The notes below the pieces were generated by a model that was not told the origin of the DNA, did not search any database, and worked only from the letters and a program-made list of their open reading frames with translations. Source: Anaerolineaceae bacterium (lineage in GTDB: Bacteria > Chloroflexota > Anaerolineae > Aggregatilineales > Phototrophicaceae). From it: 64,000 bases of DNA. The position numbers were made by a program, and so were the translations under genes. The stretch lies in assembly GCA_002702065.1 (NCBI GenBank), contig NZXX01000001.1, positions 2,232,001 through 2,296,000 on the forward strand. The letters are read 5' to 3'. Below, in pieces: positions 18,413-27,399 of the stretch. Numbering within the stretch: position 1 is the stretch's first letter; each line of letters starts with the position of its first letter.

Positions 18413-19057
18413 ATGCAGCAGACCCGGCGACACATTCTCGACATTTTGAAAGCGCGTGGCGAGGCCACCGTTGATGAGATTGTTGAAGACCTCCACCAGC
18501 GTCGGGGGAGGGATATTACAGCCGTCACGGTTCGCCACCACATCACCTGCCTGCAAAAAGATAATCTGATCGATACCCCACAGCTGAGGCATCGCAATTC
18601 TCCCGGCAGGCCGCAGCACGTCTACGCGCTGACTGAAAATGCTGTCGCCCAGTTTCCCAACAACTACCAGCAGCTTGCAGCAGGCCTGCTGCAAGAGATT
18701 CAGGAGCATGTTTCACCCGATGGCATCAACGTCATTCTGGAGGGTGTCGCGCATCAAATGGCGAATGAGGCCGGTATCCCGGATGTCCCCCTTCAGGAAC
18801 GTCTGAAAATGGCCGTTGAATACCTAAATACACGCGGGTATCAGGCCCGCTGGGAGAAAAAAGCGAAAGACTTTATCCTGCACACCAACAACTGCCCCTA
18901 CCATCAGATCGCCAAAGACAATGACGCCCTCTGCGAAGTCGACATCCGGCTGGTGGCTTCCTTGCTCGGCGTCGTCCCACGGCGGCTTACACATGTCATG
19001 TCCGGTGACGAATCCTGTGCCTACTATATCCCCGGCCAACAGACAGCAGCCGAATAA
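18413..19057 (+). CDS. SufR-like Fe-S cluster-sensing transcriptional regulator
   Basis: 214 residues. N-terminal winged helix (residues 5-75: RRHILDILKARGEATVDEI, then TAVTVRHHITCLQ and GRPQHVYALT) and a C-terminal sensor domain with three cysteines, C161 (NNCPYHQIA), C174 (ALCEVD) and C202 (DESCAYYI), spaced as in SufR and related regulators, which bind a [4Fe-4S] cluster. SufR represses suf genes when clusters are sufficient. The next gene is an A-type Fe-S carrier, a fitting target. Confidence 0.82.
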   Translation: MQQTRRHILDILKARGEATVDEIVEDLHQRRGRDITAVTVRHHITCLQKDNLIDTPQLRHRNSPGRPQHVYALTENAVAQFPNNYQQLAAGLLQEIQEHVSPDGINVILEGVAHQMANEAGIPDVPLQERLKMAVEYLNTRGYQARWEKKAKDFILHTNNCPYHQIAKDNDALCEVDIRLVASLLGVVPRRLTHVMSGDESCAYYIPGQQTAAE

Positions 19058-19065
19058 TAATGATA

Positions 19066-19077
19066 TTAATCTATTAA
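19066..19077. promoter_or_regulatory. Candidate operator TTAAT-CT-ATTAA
   Basis: Perfect inverted repeat with a 2-base centre, ending two bases before the -35 box of the Fe-S carrier gene. It is placed where the upstream SufR-like protein could act, but the motif is AT-only and short. Confidence 0.35.
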
Positions 19078-19078
19078 A

Positions 19079-19107
19079 TTGACGTATTCTCGCTGCCATG
19101 CTAGAAT
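19079..19107 (+). promoter_or_regulatory. Promoter for the A-type Fe-S carrier gene
   Basis: TTGACG at 19079-19084, 17-base spacer, TAGAAT at 19102-19107. It shows that the carrier gene has its own promoter despite following the regulator. Confidence 0.65.
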
Positions 19108-19149
19108 TTAAACAGGCCGAGAAGTATTTTGGATGTTGAGGAGATTTTT

Positions 19150-19557
19150 ATGGCTGTCAATGATCCCGTACAAACCGAAACCCCCGTACTGACAGTTACA
19201 CCTGCAGCCGTCAGTACCATCCGTACATTGCTTGAGCAGCGCCAGATTCCGAATCATGCGCTGCGCGTCTTTGTGAGCGGTGGTGGGTGTTCCGGGATGC
19301 AGTATGGCATGGCGTTTGAAGAAAACCCGCAGGAGTTCGACCGCGTGGTTGAGACCGACGGTGTACGTTTGATCGTGGATCCAACGAGCCTCATGTACCT
19401 CGAAGGTGCAATTATCGATTTCGTGGACAGCCTGATGGGTGGTGGTTTCCGCATTGATAATCCGAATGCGGTTTCATCCTGCGGCTGTGGTCACTCATTC
19501 CGGACCGCCGATGGTGAATCGGGTGGTGCGGAAGGTTGTGGCACCTGCAGCCACTAA
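19150..19557 (+). CDS. A-type iron-sulfur carrier (IscA/SufA/ErpA family)
   Basis: 135 residues from the ATG at 19150 (GAGGAG upstream). It accepts or delivers Fe-S clusters through three conserved cysteines, here C47 (GGGCSGMQY), C111 and C113 (SSCGCGHSF). About 20 extra C-terminal residues carry a further C-x2-C pair (C130, C133) just before the end, which the minimal family lacks and which might add a ligand site. The adjacent SufR-like gene suggests control by cluster status. Confidence 0.93.
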   Translation: MAVNDPVQTETPVLTVTPAAVSTIRTLLEQRQIPNHALRVFVSGGGCSGMQYGMAFEENPQEFDRVVETDGVRLIVDPTSLMYLEGAIIDFVDSLMGGGFRIDNPNAVSSCGCGHSFRTADGESGGAEGCGTCSH

Positions 19558-19564
19558 GCTGCAT

Positions 19565-20338
19565 TTAGCGTCGCAATGTACTGACAACCAGCCCTAGCAA
19601 CCCGCCGGCGCCCAACAGAACAATTGGGAAGATCGGCGGCACATTGTTGGGTACCGTAAAAGGCGGTTCCTCGGGGCTGGTTGTTGGCGTTACACTAACT
19701 TCAGTGGGTGCCTCCGCCACAACGTTGGGCGGATAAGTAAATGTCGGCAGCACATCCACATTGCCTGCGCTGTCCTGTGCAATTTCAGATGAGCCGGATG
19801 AATCGGGCAACGAAAGCACACGCGACTCTGCGGTAATCGTGAGCATCCCCCCCGGCGTTTGCGTCACGGCTGCCTGTGTCTGGGTTGCGGCCAAAATCAC
19901 CGGATCATCGGTCGGCAGCACCTCCTCGTTCAAATTCGGGATCGCGCTCTCGTTGCCAATAATCGTCACCAATTCATCGAACACCCAGGCCCGTCCCGTC
20001 GGTGATGCGTCAAACTGGAACTGTATCCAGCGGAAATAACGCCCCAGCACCGGGTAATAGTCCCCGGCGCGGATTGTCCCCAAACGCTCGGATTCAATGT
20101 CAGCATCAGCCCGTACATTAACTTCACCAGCATCAGCCTTGGCCTCTAGCATGACCGCGCCCTGGGTTGGCGTGCGTGTCACCGTAGCAGTCGTCACAAC
20201 TTCAATCACCGGGGCAGCTTCGGTGGGTATGTTGACCCGCACCGGCGTTGAGGTAATCAGTTCCTGGCCCCATACACGGCCAACACCGCCCGACGAAACT
20301 ACCATCCAAACACATAACAGCAGAAGATAACGCTTCAT
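19565..20338 (-). CDS. Secreted SH3-domain protein with C-terminal membrane anchor
   Basis: 257 residues. Signal peptide 1-24 (ending VWGQ). An SH3b-like domain lies at about 70-125 (GEVNVRADADIESERLGTI ... WIQFQF ... AWVFDELV). A long Thr/Pro/Glu-rich linker follows, and a hydrophobic anchor (IFPIVLLGAGGLLGLVV) with a basic end closes the protein, so it is probably held on the outer face of the membrane. GGGGA precedes the ATG. Last of three envelope genes on the minus strand. Confidence 0.75.
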   Translation of the reverse strand: MKRYLLLLCVWMVVSSGGVGRVWGQELITSTPVRVNIPTEAAPVIEVVTTATVTRTPTQGAVMLEAKADAGEVNVRADADIESERLGTIRAGDYYPVLGRYFRWIQFQFDASPTGRAWVFDELVTIIGNESAIPNLNEEVLPTDDPVILAATQTQAAVTQTPGGMLTITAESRVLSLPDSSGSSEIAQDSAGNVDVLPTFTYPPNVVAEAPTEVSVTPTTSPEEPPFTVPNNVPPIFPIVLLGAGGLLGLVVSTLRR

Positions 20339-20386
20339 CCAATCCCCGATATACTTCCCATCAGCAAGGCGGGTATTATACCATCA

Positions 20387-21937
20387 TCACCACGACACCA
20401 GGTTATCGGCTGTAAGCCGGCCCTGCTCAGCAACCCGGCTTTCCGGACCGCGCACCAGGAACCCCTGATACTCCTGACCGGCTAATCCATCGACCGTCCA
20501 GCCACCCAGCGTCAATGTGGGCACCCGCTGTTCCGGTGCGCAGACGTCGCAATCGGCGGGTATCCATTCCCCGTTATAGCGCCGCGCCAGATGCAAGTGT
20601 GTTCCATTGGAAAAACCACCTTCACACGAGGGCCGTCCGATTCGGTCCCCTTCGCGCACCGTCGTTCCCTCGGTGACACGGCCATCCGCTGCCAGATGAA
20701 GGTACAGAATACTCCACCCGGTCGTTTCGTCGCCATCACCGTCGAGGTCAAGCACCGCGACACCGTCGTCCGTGCGGGCGATAACCCCGGATGCGACCGC
20801 CGTGGCCCAATAATCCGATACATAACACGACGAAGACACGCCTGTCAGATCATCCGGCGGTGCAAAGTCGACTGCTGACCACGCACTGCCACTCCCCCAC
20901 CCGCCATGCGGTCCGCCCGTATAAAACCAGATCTGGTCTTCATCAAATGGTAGCGTCAGACTGGGTTGTTCAAGGTTGGGCGGCACCAGCGGGTCCACCG
21001 CATTTTCAAACGGATCCCCAAATAAGCTGACATATGTGCGGTAGAGTCCGTCCGGACCGGTCTCGCGCTGCCAGGTCGCATAATCGTTAAACAGACTCAG
21101 CATGTACTGCACACCAATCGTGCCCGCATTCAACCCGGCGGCGAAACGCAGGCGATCGCCAGCCTCAAACTCAACACCCGTCAGCTGACGATATTTCCAG
21201 CCGTAGTACCCCATGTTGAGTTGATCAGCCGCCCATGATAACTGCCGGTACAAACCATCACGATCAAACCCCAGCGGCGAAGGTTCGGCACCCAGTGGGC
21301 GTGTCTCCAGTTCTTCCGGCGGATTCGGGTTGCTTAACCAGCCCGCCCGATATTCAAGCAGCGCCAGCAGCAGGCGCGCATCGACGCTGAACTCCAGCGA
21401 AACCCGTTTGACGATCTGTTCTGCGTCGAGGATATCGCCGTTCACCTCGTCCAAAGCACGGCGCACATAGCCCGGTTGTTGTCGAATAAACGTACTCACA
21501 TCAAACGTATTACTGCCCGGACCACGCACCAGCCTACTATCCGGTATGATCTTAAAATACCGCGATTCCTGGTCTGGCGGTTCCGGCAGTTGAATGACCT
21601 GCCCCACAGCAATCACATCAGGGTTCGGTAAATCATTTACAGCCAGCAGCGTGTCCAGCGAAACGCCGTGAGCAGCTGCAACAATCGACAGTGTATCACC
21701 GGGTTTGACCACATATTCCTGCGCAAGCGCCGCAACATCTGTGGATAATGTCGAATCCGGTGTCGGCACAATCAGGTCAGCGGGCAATGGTGCGGGCGTA
21801 GCCGTGAAGATGTCAGTCATCGCAGCAGGGGCCTCCGGTGTGGAGGTCTGGGTGACAATGATGATTTCTGGTCGAGAGCGAAGGCAGCCACTCAGCACAA
21901 GCATTATCGTCAACAGGCAAGTGCGTTTGGCTATCAT
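20387..21937 (-). CDS. LysM and M23-like peptidase lipoprotein
   Basis: 516 residues from the ATG at 21937, chosen because it gives a lipoprotein signal with lipobox LSGC (Cys18). A LysM domain (YVVKPGDTLSIVAAAHG ... VIAVGQVIQLP) binds the wall. A helical middle region follows. The C-terminal part resembles M23 (LytM/gamma-D metallo-endopeptidases): HGGWGSGSAWSAVDFA would supply the first His and Asp, LYLHLA is the middle strand and NGTHLHLA the final HxH. Zinc ligands therefore appear complete. The probable role is peptidoglycan hydrolysis. Confidence 0.82.
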   Translation of the reverse strand: MIAKRTCLLTIMLVLSGCLRSRPEIIIVTQTSTPEAPAAMTDIFTATPAPLPADLIVPTPDSTLSTDVAALAQEYVVKPGDTLSIVAAAHGVSLDTLLAVNDLPNPDVIAVGQVIQLPEPPDQESRYFKIIPDSRLVRGPGSNTFDVSTFIRQQPGYVRRALDEVNGDILDAEQIVKRVSLEFSVDARLLLALLEYRAGWLSNPNPPEELETRPLGAEPSPLGFDRDGLYRQLSWAADQLNMGYYGWKYRQLTGVEFEAGDRLRFAAGLNAGTIGVQYMLSLFNDYATWQRETGPDGLYRTYVSLFGDPFENAVDPLVPPNLEQPSLTLPFDEDQIWFYTGGPHGGWGSGSAWSAVDFAPPDDLTGVSSSCYVSDYWATAVASGVIARTDDGVAVLDLDGDGDETTGWSILYLHLAADGRVTEGTTVREGDRIGRPSCEGGFSNGTHLHLARRYNGEWIPADCDVCAPEQRVPTLTLGGWTVDGLAGQEYQGFLVRGPESRVAEQGRLTADNLVSW

Positions 21938-21956
21938 AGACAGCGATTTTTCCAAC

Positions 21957-23225
21957 CTACTCAAAACTCCAGATACCAATCACACCGTCAGCGATTGAAA
22001 ACGGCACACTCCCCACCTGTGAGGTATCCAGCAAATTGACGACAGGCCCACCCGGTGTAAATTCGCTGTAAAGCAGATGGGTACCATCCGGCGACCAGAT
22101 ACGGTGGCTCTGCGCAAACTGATCCGCATACTGGATCAGATATACCGTTTCCTGGGTTGGAATAAATGCGCCGAATTGTTTCACTTCAGCCGTGGAAACA
22201 TCAAGGACGGACCAGGCGATACCAACCGGCTGCTGACCCTGCGCCGCAAGATGTTGGTTGCTATGCACATCAAATGAACCGGGCGCAGCCGCAAGGGTGA
22301 GGTAAGCAATCTGGCGGCTGTCGGGTGACCAGAAAAATGCAATCACGCCATTGGTTGGGCTGCGCGATATATCATCACCCGTAAAGGCGTCAACCACATG
22401 CAGTATCCCAAAGCCCTGTTCCGTCTGTTCCCGATACGCAATAAGATTGCCATCCGGTGACCAGTTGTAGGACACAAGCCCAGAGAATCCGTCAGCGATG
22501 CTATGCGTTTCATCATCACCAATGACCATCAAGTCGGTTGTGTTTGCTTCGCTGCTGACACCCAACAGCAGCCGATCATCCACTGGTGACCATGCAGGGG
22601 ACAGGATAAAACCCGGCACCTGTTCCAGCGTTTCAATGACCCGATCCTGATTAGCGTCATAGATATCAAAACGCTGATTATTTCGCTGCCAGATCATGCG
22701 GGCACCATCCGGGCTCCAGCTGTAATAAAATGGCGGCCCGCCCAGCCCAGCGGTCACGTTGGTTTCTGCCTCCATCCCATCCCGAACCAGCTCAACGAAC
22801 ATGCCGCGCGAAGCACTGCTGAACAACACAGCCAGGTCACGGCACTGTTCGCTGGCGTCGCAGTTGCCAGGTGCCCAATAGGCATAATTAAACAATTCAG
22901 GGCCGCTATAAAAGACGCTGCCGGGCTCACTGCCATCCGCAGAGATATGCACATCCCCTCGCAGGTTCCCGTCTTCGACATACTGGCTGAAGTAAGCTAA
23001 ACGGCCATCCGTAGACCAGGTCGGCCACTGATAGCGCCGGGTTTCCCCTGCATCATCTGTAAGCTGGGTATGCTCGTAAGTATCCAGATCAAGTCGGTAG
23101 ATATTAAAATCTGCCCCGACATAAGCGATAGAACCAGGCAGTTCAGGTCGCTGGTTCGTTTCCTGGGCCAGAATAAGATTCGGGGACAATAACAGAAGAA
23201 AAACGACAATAATTCGGGCCTTCAT
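21957..23225 (-). CDS. Secreted TolB-like beta-propeller protein
   Basis: 422 residues with signal peptide 1-20 (ending LILAQ). Repeated motifs of the WD40-like/PD40 type occur through the chain: WSTDGRLAYFSQ, WSPDGARMIWQ, WSPVDDRLLLG, WSPDGNLIAYRE, WSPDSRQIAYLT and WSPDGTHLLYSE, one per propeller blade. There are no catalytic motifs. It is likely a periplasmic or surface protein-interaction domain. First gene of a run with the M23 lipoprotein and the SH3 protein. Confidence 0.82.
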   Translation of the reverse strand: MKARIIVVFLLLLSPNLILAQETNQRPELPGSIAYVGADFNIYRLDLDTYEHTQLTDDAGETRRYQWPTWSTDGRLAYFSQYVEDGNLRGDVHISADGSEPGSVFYSGPELFNYAYWAPGNCDASEQCRDLAVLFSSASRGMFVELVRDGMEAETNVTAGLGGPPFYYSWSPDGARMIWQRNNQRFDIYDANQDRVIETLEQVPGFILSPAWSPVDDRLLLGVSSEANTTDLMVIGDDETHSIADGFSGLVSYNWSPDGNLIAYREQTEQGFGILHVVDAFTGDDISRSPTNGVIAFFWSPDSRQIAYLTLAAAPGSFDVHSNQHLAAQGQQPVGIAWSVLDVSTAEVKQFGAFIPTQETVYLIQYADQFAQSHRIWSPDGTHLLYSEFTPGGPVVNLLDTSQVGSVPFSIADGVIGIWSFE

Positions 23226-23243
23226 AACGCGCTCCCAATCTAC

Positions 23244-23271
23244 TTGGTGCTGTTGTATTTGATTGTATACT
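23244..23271 (+). promoter_or_regulatory. Promoter for the SCP2 gene
   Basis: TTGGTG at 23244-23249, 16-base spacer, TATACT at 23266-23271. Confidence 0.5.
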
Positions 23272-23341
23272 ATTCCCCAAACTGATGATATAACAGTCTA
23301 TCATGTTCAAAAAACGGCATTCTCAAGGAGCATAGCGCACC

Positions 23342-23668
23342 ATGCCAAGCCAACAAGAACTTTCCGAAATGTTCCAGCAAATGGCGAACAACTTTGATGC
23401 CTCCAGAGCTGACGGCATTGACGCAACCATTCAGTTCGATCTGAGCGGCGAAAATGGCGGGCTTTATTGGGTCAAAATGGCCAATGGGCAGGCCGAAAGC
23501 GGCGAAGGTCGGGTCGAAAGCCCTAATATGACGCTCAAGGCAGCAGCCGATGACTGGGCATCCGTTGTCAAAGGCGACCTCAACCCCATGCAGGCTTTTA
23601 TGAGTGGCAAGCTGAAAATCCAGGGTGATATGGGTCTTGCCATGAAACTGCAATCCCTCCTGAACTAA
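23342..23668 (+). CDS. SCP2 sterol-binding-domain protein
   Basis: 108 residues, a single SCP2-like lipid-binding domain: the central DATIQFDLSGENGGLYWVKM strand region, MTLKAAADDWASVVKGDLNPMQAFMSGKLKIQGDMGLAMKL at the end (read in parts) is the family's typical C-terminal half. Such small proteins bind hydrophobic ligands in a tunnel; the ligand here is unknown. AAGGAG lies upstream of the ATG at somewhat long spacing. Confidence 0.88.
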   Translation: MPSQQELSEMFQQMANNFDASRADGIDATIQFDLSGENGGLYWVKMANGQAESGEGRVESPNMTLKAAADDWASVVKGDLNPMQAFMSGKLKIQGDMGLAMKLQSLLN

Positions 23669-23680
23669 AGACCAGAAATA

Positions 23681-23713
23681 AAAATGCCCGGACCAATACC
23701 GGGCATTCCGTTT
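23681..23713. terminator. Bidirectional terminator between SCP2 and HEAT genes
   Basis: AATGCCCGG (23683-23691) and CCGGGCATT (23699-23707) form a 9-base stem with a 7-base loop. On the minus strand the stem is followed by TTTATTTCT, so it best serves the HEAT gene; the T content on the plus side is weaker. Confidence 0.75.
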
Positions 23714-23720
23714 ACGTAGT

Positions 23721-24719
23721 TTACTCGTCGAAATCGAAGTCGAGATCTTTGCCGGCTAGGCTCGCACTGGCAATCGCTTCCTCAATCGCCTCGATCAAAT
23801 CGACGTCTTCATCGCGCTCCGCTTCATCCGCCAGCGCACCAAGCGTTTTCATCGCCTGATTACCACCAATTTCACCAAGCGCCCAGATCGCAACTTCCTT
23901 GATCTCCCGATCATGCCCTTGCACCATATGAGTCAGATAAGGCACGGCTTCATCAATTTCCAGTTCGCCACTGGCACGGACCGCCTCAAAGCGAATCGCC
24001 GGGTCCGGGTTGCTGATCTCGCGCAGCACAGTATCATTCCAGCGATTATCATAAGAGCGTCCCATCGCATACAGAGCGCTGGCCTGCATCCGGGGGTCAT
24101 CACTTTCATACGCCGCTTCAATAGCTTCCGGCACAATCTCATGGCTGCAATTAGCAATTGCTTCCAGCGCACGTCGCTGCACTTCGGAATCTTCGTCCGC
24201 ATCACTGAGCATATTCACGACAACGTCCTGTGCGCGAACGGTTTCCGTTTCCGGCAAATCACCCAGTTCGCCCAGCAGGATAAAACGGCCCAGTGCCCCG
24301 GCAGCCGTCGCCCGCACCAGAACCGACTCATCCCATTGAGCAATGTCGATCAGGCGATTCATGAGTTCCAGTGACTCGTCTTCCCAGAGCAGGTCGATAG
24401 AAGCTGCCCGTACCAAAGAAGACTCGTCCGTCAGCGCCATAAAACCAACAGCGCGATAATCCAGATCAAAGTTTGCTTCGCTGACATCGACCAGTTGGTG
24501 CAGCAGTTTCGGGCGATATTCGTCCGAAAGCCCCCGCCAAACTTCCTGAACACGCCCAATTTCGTCCGCGTTCAGATCGGACAAACCGTAGAAGATGGTC
24601 GCGTTCGCCGCACCATCCACATTACTTTGCAGCGTTTGCAATGTCGTATCCAGATCAGGCTTCTCCTGTAGTGACCCCTGATCTTCGTCGTCATTCAGCA
24701 TATTGAAATAGTCTGACAC
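23721..24719 (-). CDS. HEAT-repeat protein
   Basis: 332 residues, starting with GTG behind a strong GGAGGGA. Multiple HEAT/PBS-lyase type repeats run through the chain (VLVRATAAGALGRF, EVQRRALEAIANCS, PRMQASALYAMGRS, PAIRFEAVRASGEL, REIKEVAIWALGEIGG). It is acidic, with an Asp/Glu-rich tail. It is a protein-interaction scaffold without catalytic motifs. It starts 11 bases after the stop of the RseP-like protease gene and is probably in its operon. Confidence 0.85.
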   Translation of the reverse strand: MSDYFNMLNDDEDQGSLQEKPDLDTTLQTLQSNVDGAANATIFYGLSDLNADEIGRVQEVWRGLSDEYRPKLLHQLVDVSEANFDLDYRAVGFMALTDESSLVRAASIDLLWEDESLELMNRLIDIAQWDESVLVRATAAGALGRFILLGELGDLPETETVRAQDVVVNMLSDADEDSEVQRRALEAIANCSHEIVPEAIEAAYESDDPRMQASALYAMGRSYDNRWNDTVLREISNPDPAIRFEAVRASGELEIDEAVPYLTHMVQGHDREIKEVAIWALGEIGGNQAMKTLGALADEAERDEDVDLIEAIEEAIASASLAGKDLDFDFDE

Positions 24720-24730
24720 GTATCCCTCCG

Positions 24731-26233
24731 TCAGGGAATAAGATTGGTTATCGGATTGAGAATGTCGTTGAGGAAGGCAATCGCCATCAACGACAGGAGC
24801 AGCGCCATACCAACCAGGTGAACAATACTCTCACGTTCCGGTGCAATCGGACGCCCACGGATGATTTCAAGCACCACGAAAACAATCCGCCCACCATCCA
24901 GCGCGGGCAACGGCAGCAGATTGGTAATGCCCAGAGCGATACTGATAATCGCGATGAAATTGAGCAGCACCACCGGCTCGTTCTGCTCGATGCTCTGCTG
25001 CAAAAACATCCCGCCGAACTGACTGATCGCCAACGGGCTCATCACACGGGCTTCTTCAGCGCTCAGATCACCCGCAATAAGCTGACCGGGCAGCCGAATT
25101 AGGGTATCGAAAAACGAAACGATCTGGCCCAGGCCAAACTGTATGGACTCACCCAGAGTCAGCGGCACCAGGTCCTGTTGCAAACCGCCTTCGACAAGAA
25201 TGATACCATCACCAGACTGATCGTACGCCGGTACAATGCCGATGCCGATGGCCCCCTGCCCTTCTGGTGGATTCTGGCGTGGCGTAACCGTCACATCACG
25301 CAGCTCACCGTCATTCAACAGCGTAAGTGTCACCGGTTCACCCAGGTTTTCCTGCGTGCGCTCGGGCAGCTCTTCAAAGGAGGCAAATGGTTCGCCATTA
25401 AAAGCGACGATCAGGTCATCCACTTGCAGGCCAGCGGCTTCTGCCGGAGAATCCGCCGCAATGCTGGACACAAAAACATAAGTCTGCGCAGGTGTCTCAG
25501 CCGCCGGAACATAGGCAATATCCAGCACCTCATCCTGCCGCTGAACACTGAGCGACACAGTTTCGCCAGCATGCTCGTTTAATAGCTGCGAGAACTCAGC
25601 CGCAGACTCAAAGTATTCACCGTTGACAGTTTCAATCAGGTCACCCGTCTGCAAACCCGCCGCAGCCAGCTCCGAATCAGGGTCAACCGCAATCACCCCG
25701 GCGCTGCCGCCGACAATCGTAGGCAAACCGGACAGGCCAATGATCGTAAACAGGATAACGGCGGTCAACAGGTTGGCGGTGGATCCAGCCCCTAAAAAGA
25801 GAATGCGCGCCAGCGGCTTGGCTTCACCCACAGATGTGAACTTTCGCCCCTGTTTCGCGCGATACTGGCCCACATCCGCGTTGAGCCGTTCTGCCAATGC
25901 CGCGTTGTCTTCGGATACGGTACCCATTCGCTCTTCCAGCTTTTTACGTTCGCGAAGGGTCTCTTCATCCTGAACCGGGCGCACAAAATCCTCACCCAGA
26001 GGCCGCACAAAGCCGCCAATCGGCAGCCAATTGAGCGTATATTCCGTCTCGCCTCGCGTGAAAAGGGTCAGCATGCGGGGCGGAAAACCAATTCCGAATT
26101 CCAGAATGGTGATGCCGACCGCTTTGGCTGCCAGAAAGTGGCCCATCTCGTGGATAAATATCGCTGGAATCAGAACAAGCGCAAACGCAAATACAGCTGC
26201 CAGCGCATCATTGCCTACAATAAAATCCAACAT
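24731..26233 (-). CDS. rseP: RseP/site-2-type M50 zinc metalloprotease with two PDZ domains
   Basis: 500-residue intramembrane protease. The zinc site is HEMGH at residues 28-32 in the first membrane helix, and the third ligand lies in NLLPLPALDGGRI near the end. Two PDZ domains stand in the periplasmic part (VIAVDPDSELAAAGLQTGD and SIAADSPAEAAGLQVDD). Relatives cleave anti-sigma factors or signal-peptide remnants. ATG at 26233 chosen over the TTG just before it. A HEAT-repeat gene follows. Confidence 0.93.
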   Translation of the reverse strand: MLDFIVGNDALAAVFAFALVLIPAIFIHEMGHFLAAKAVGITILEFGIGFPPRMLTLFTRGETEYTLNWLPIGGFVRPLGEDFVRPVQDEETLRERKKLEERMGTVSEDNAALAERLNADVGQYRAKQGRKFTSVGEAKPLARILFLGAGSTANLLTAVILFTIIGLSGLPTIVGGSAGVIAVDPDSELAAAGLQTGDLIETVNGEYFESAAEFSQLLNEHAGETVSLSVQRQDEVLDIAYVPAAETPAQTYVFVSSIAADSPAEAAGLQVDDLIVAFNGEPFASFEELPERTQENLGEPVTLTLLNDGELRDVTVTPRQNPPEGQGAIGIGIVPAYDQSGDGIILVEGGLQQDLVPLTLGESIQFGLGQIVSFFDTLIRLPGQLIAGDLSAEEARVMSPLAISQFGGMFLQQSIEQNEPVVLLNFIAIISIALGITNLLPLPALDGGRIVFVVLEIIRGRPIAPERESIVHLVGMALLLSLMAIAFLNDILNPITNLIP

Positions 26234-26271
26234 CAAACTGTGTCCTTAACTGCCCGTTCAGTCTATCCTGC

Positions 26272-26301
26272 ATTATACTGGCGTGGTTTGTACGCAGGCA
26301 A
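26272..26301 (-). promoter_or_regulatory. Promoter for the M50 protease gene
   Basis: Minus strand TTGCCT (26301-26296), 18-base spacer, TATAAT (26277-26272). Confidence 0.6.
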
Positions 26302-26500
26302 GCCCCCTGCATCTTCACTCATCGTTCGTTCACATCGGCGCATGACTATAGATCGGTCTGCAGGCGAACAACTTACCCGCTGCGCGCATTATCTAACACA
26401 AATATGATGCAGACGATGAGCGCAATCGGCCATCCCATACTTTTATTCAAATCGGCTGACGCTATAATCAGCAAAGAATATGCAGCTATCGGAGTTCATT

Positions 26501-27391
26501 GTGCAGGCATTGATCGGCTTAATTCGTACCATGCGGCCACGCCAGTGGACAAAAAACGCGGTCATTTTCGCAGGCATTGTTTTTGACGGACAGCTTTTTA
26601 ATTCTGCCGCACTCCTTCAGGTGATCATTGCGTTCTTTTTGCTCTGTCTGGTAGCCAGTACCATCTATATCATCAATGACCTGGTCGACATCGAAGCAGA
26701 CCGGCTCCACCCACGCAAACGCTATCGACCCCTCCCGTCCGGGCAGCTGCCACAACAACTAGCCATCGCGGCGGCCATCGTCATCCCTGTTCTGGCTTTG
26801 GGTGGTGCCATCGCCATGAGTCCGCAATTTGCGGTTGTCCTGATTGCCTACTTCGGAATCCATATCCTTTATTCCTTCTGGCTGAAGAATGTGGTCATCA
26901 TCGATATTCTGGCCATCACCGCCGGGTTTGTCCTGCGAGTCGCGGCGGGTGTGGTCGTCGTTCAGGTGGCGAATTTTTCGCCCTGGCTGTATGCCTGCAC
27001 CGGCTTGCTGGCCCTGTTTCTGGCCATCGGCAAGCGCAGGCAAGAGCTGCTGCTGCTGGCAGAAAACGCTCAAAATGTTCGCGTCACCTACAAAGACTAT
27101 AATCTGCCGCTGCTGGATGAAATGCTGCGACTCGTCATCACCAGCACGTTTGTCGCCTACCTGCTTTACACGGTCGAAGCGGACACCATCCGCGTTGCCA
27201 ACACCAATCTGGCATTGATTACCGTTCCCTTCGTGCTCTATGCCCTGTTTCGGTATATGTATTTGATTTATGTGCTGAATGAAGGCAGTGCGCCCGACGA
27301 AGTGCTGCTACAGGATCGCCCGCTGCTGTTTTCGATCTTGCTGTGGGGCCTGAGCTTTATCATCATCATCTATCTACCCGCATTGGTATAA
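26501..27391 (+). CDS. UbiA-family prenyltransferase (decaprenyl-phosphate phosphoribosyltransferase-like)
   Basis: 296-residue membrane enzyme from the GTG at 26501, which has GGAG six bases upstream; an ATG at 26480 is the alternative but sits just after a TATAAT (26463-26468) and lacks a ribosome site. The first Asp-rich motif is NDLVDIEAD (59-67), followed by HPRKRYRPLPSG, and RPRQWTKN precedes it; these fit the phosphoribosyl-decaprenyl-phosphate synthase branch (Rv3806c type) better than quinone UbiA. Eight or nine hydrophobic helices. Mevalonate kinase follows by 8 bases, so polyprenyl supply and use may be linked. Confidence 0.82.
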   Translation: MQALIGLIRTMRPRQWTKNAVIFAGIVFDGQLFNSAALLQVIIAFFLLCLVASTIYIINDLVDIEADRLHPRKRYRPLPSGQLPQQLAIAAAIVIPVLALGGAIAMSPQFAVVLIAYFGIHILYSFWLKNVVIIDILAITAGFVLRVAAGVVVVQVANFSPWLYACTGLLALFLAIGKRRQELLLLAENAQNVRVTYKDYNLPLLDEMLRLVITSTFVAYLLYTVEADTIRVANTNLALITVPFVLYALFRYMYLIYVLNEGSAPDEVLLQDRPLLFSILLWGLSFIIIIYLPALV

Positions 27392-27399
27392 CAAACACG

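Noticed and set aside
19546-19563. Hairpin at the end of the A-type carrier gene (TGCAGC/GCTGCA)
   Set aside because: Six-base stem with the stop codon in its loop and no T-run on either strand; too weak to call a terminator.
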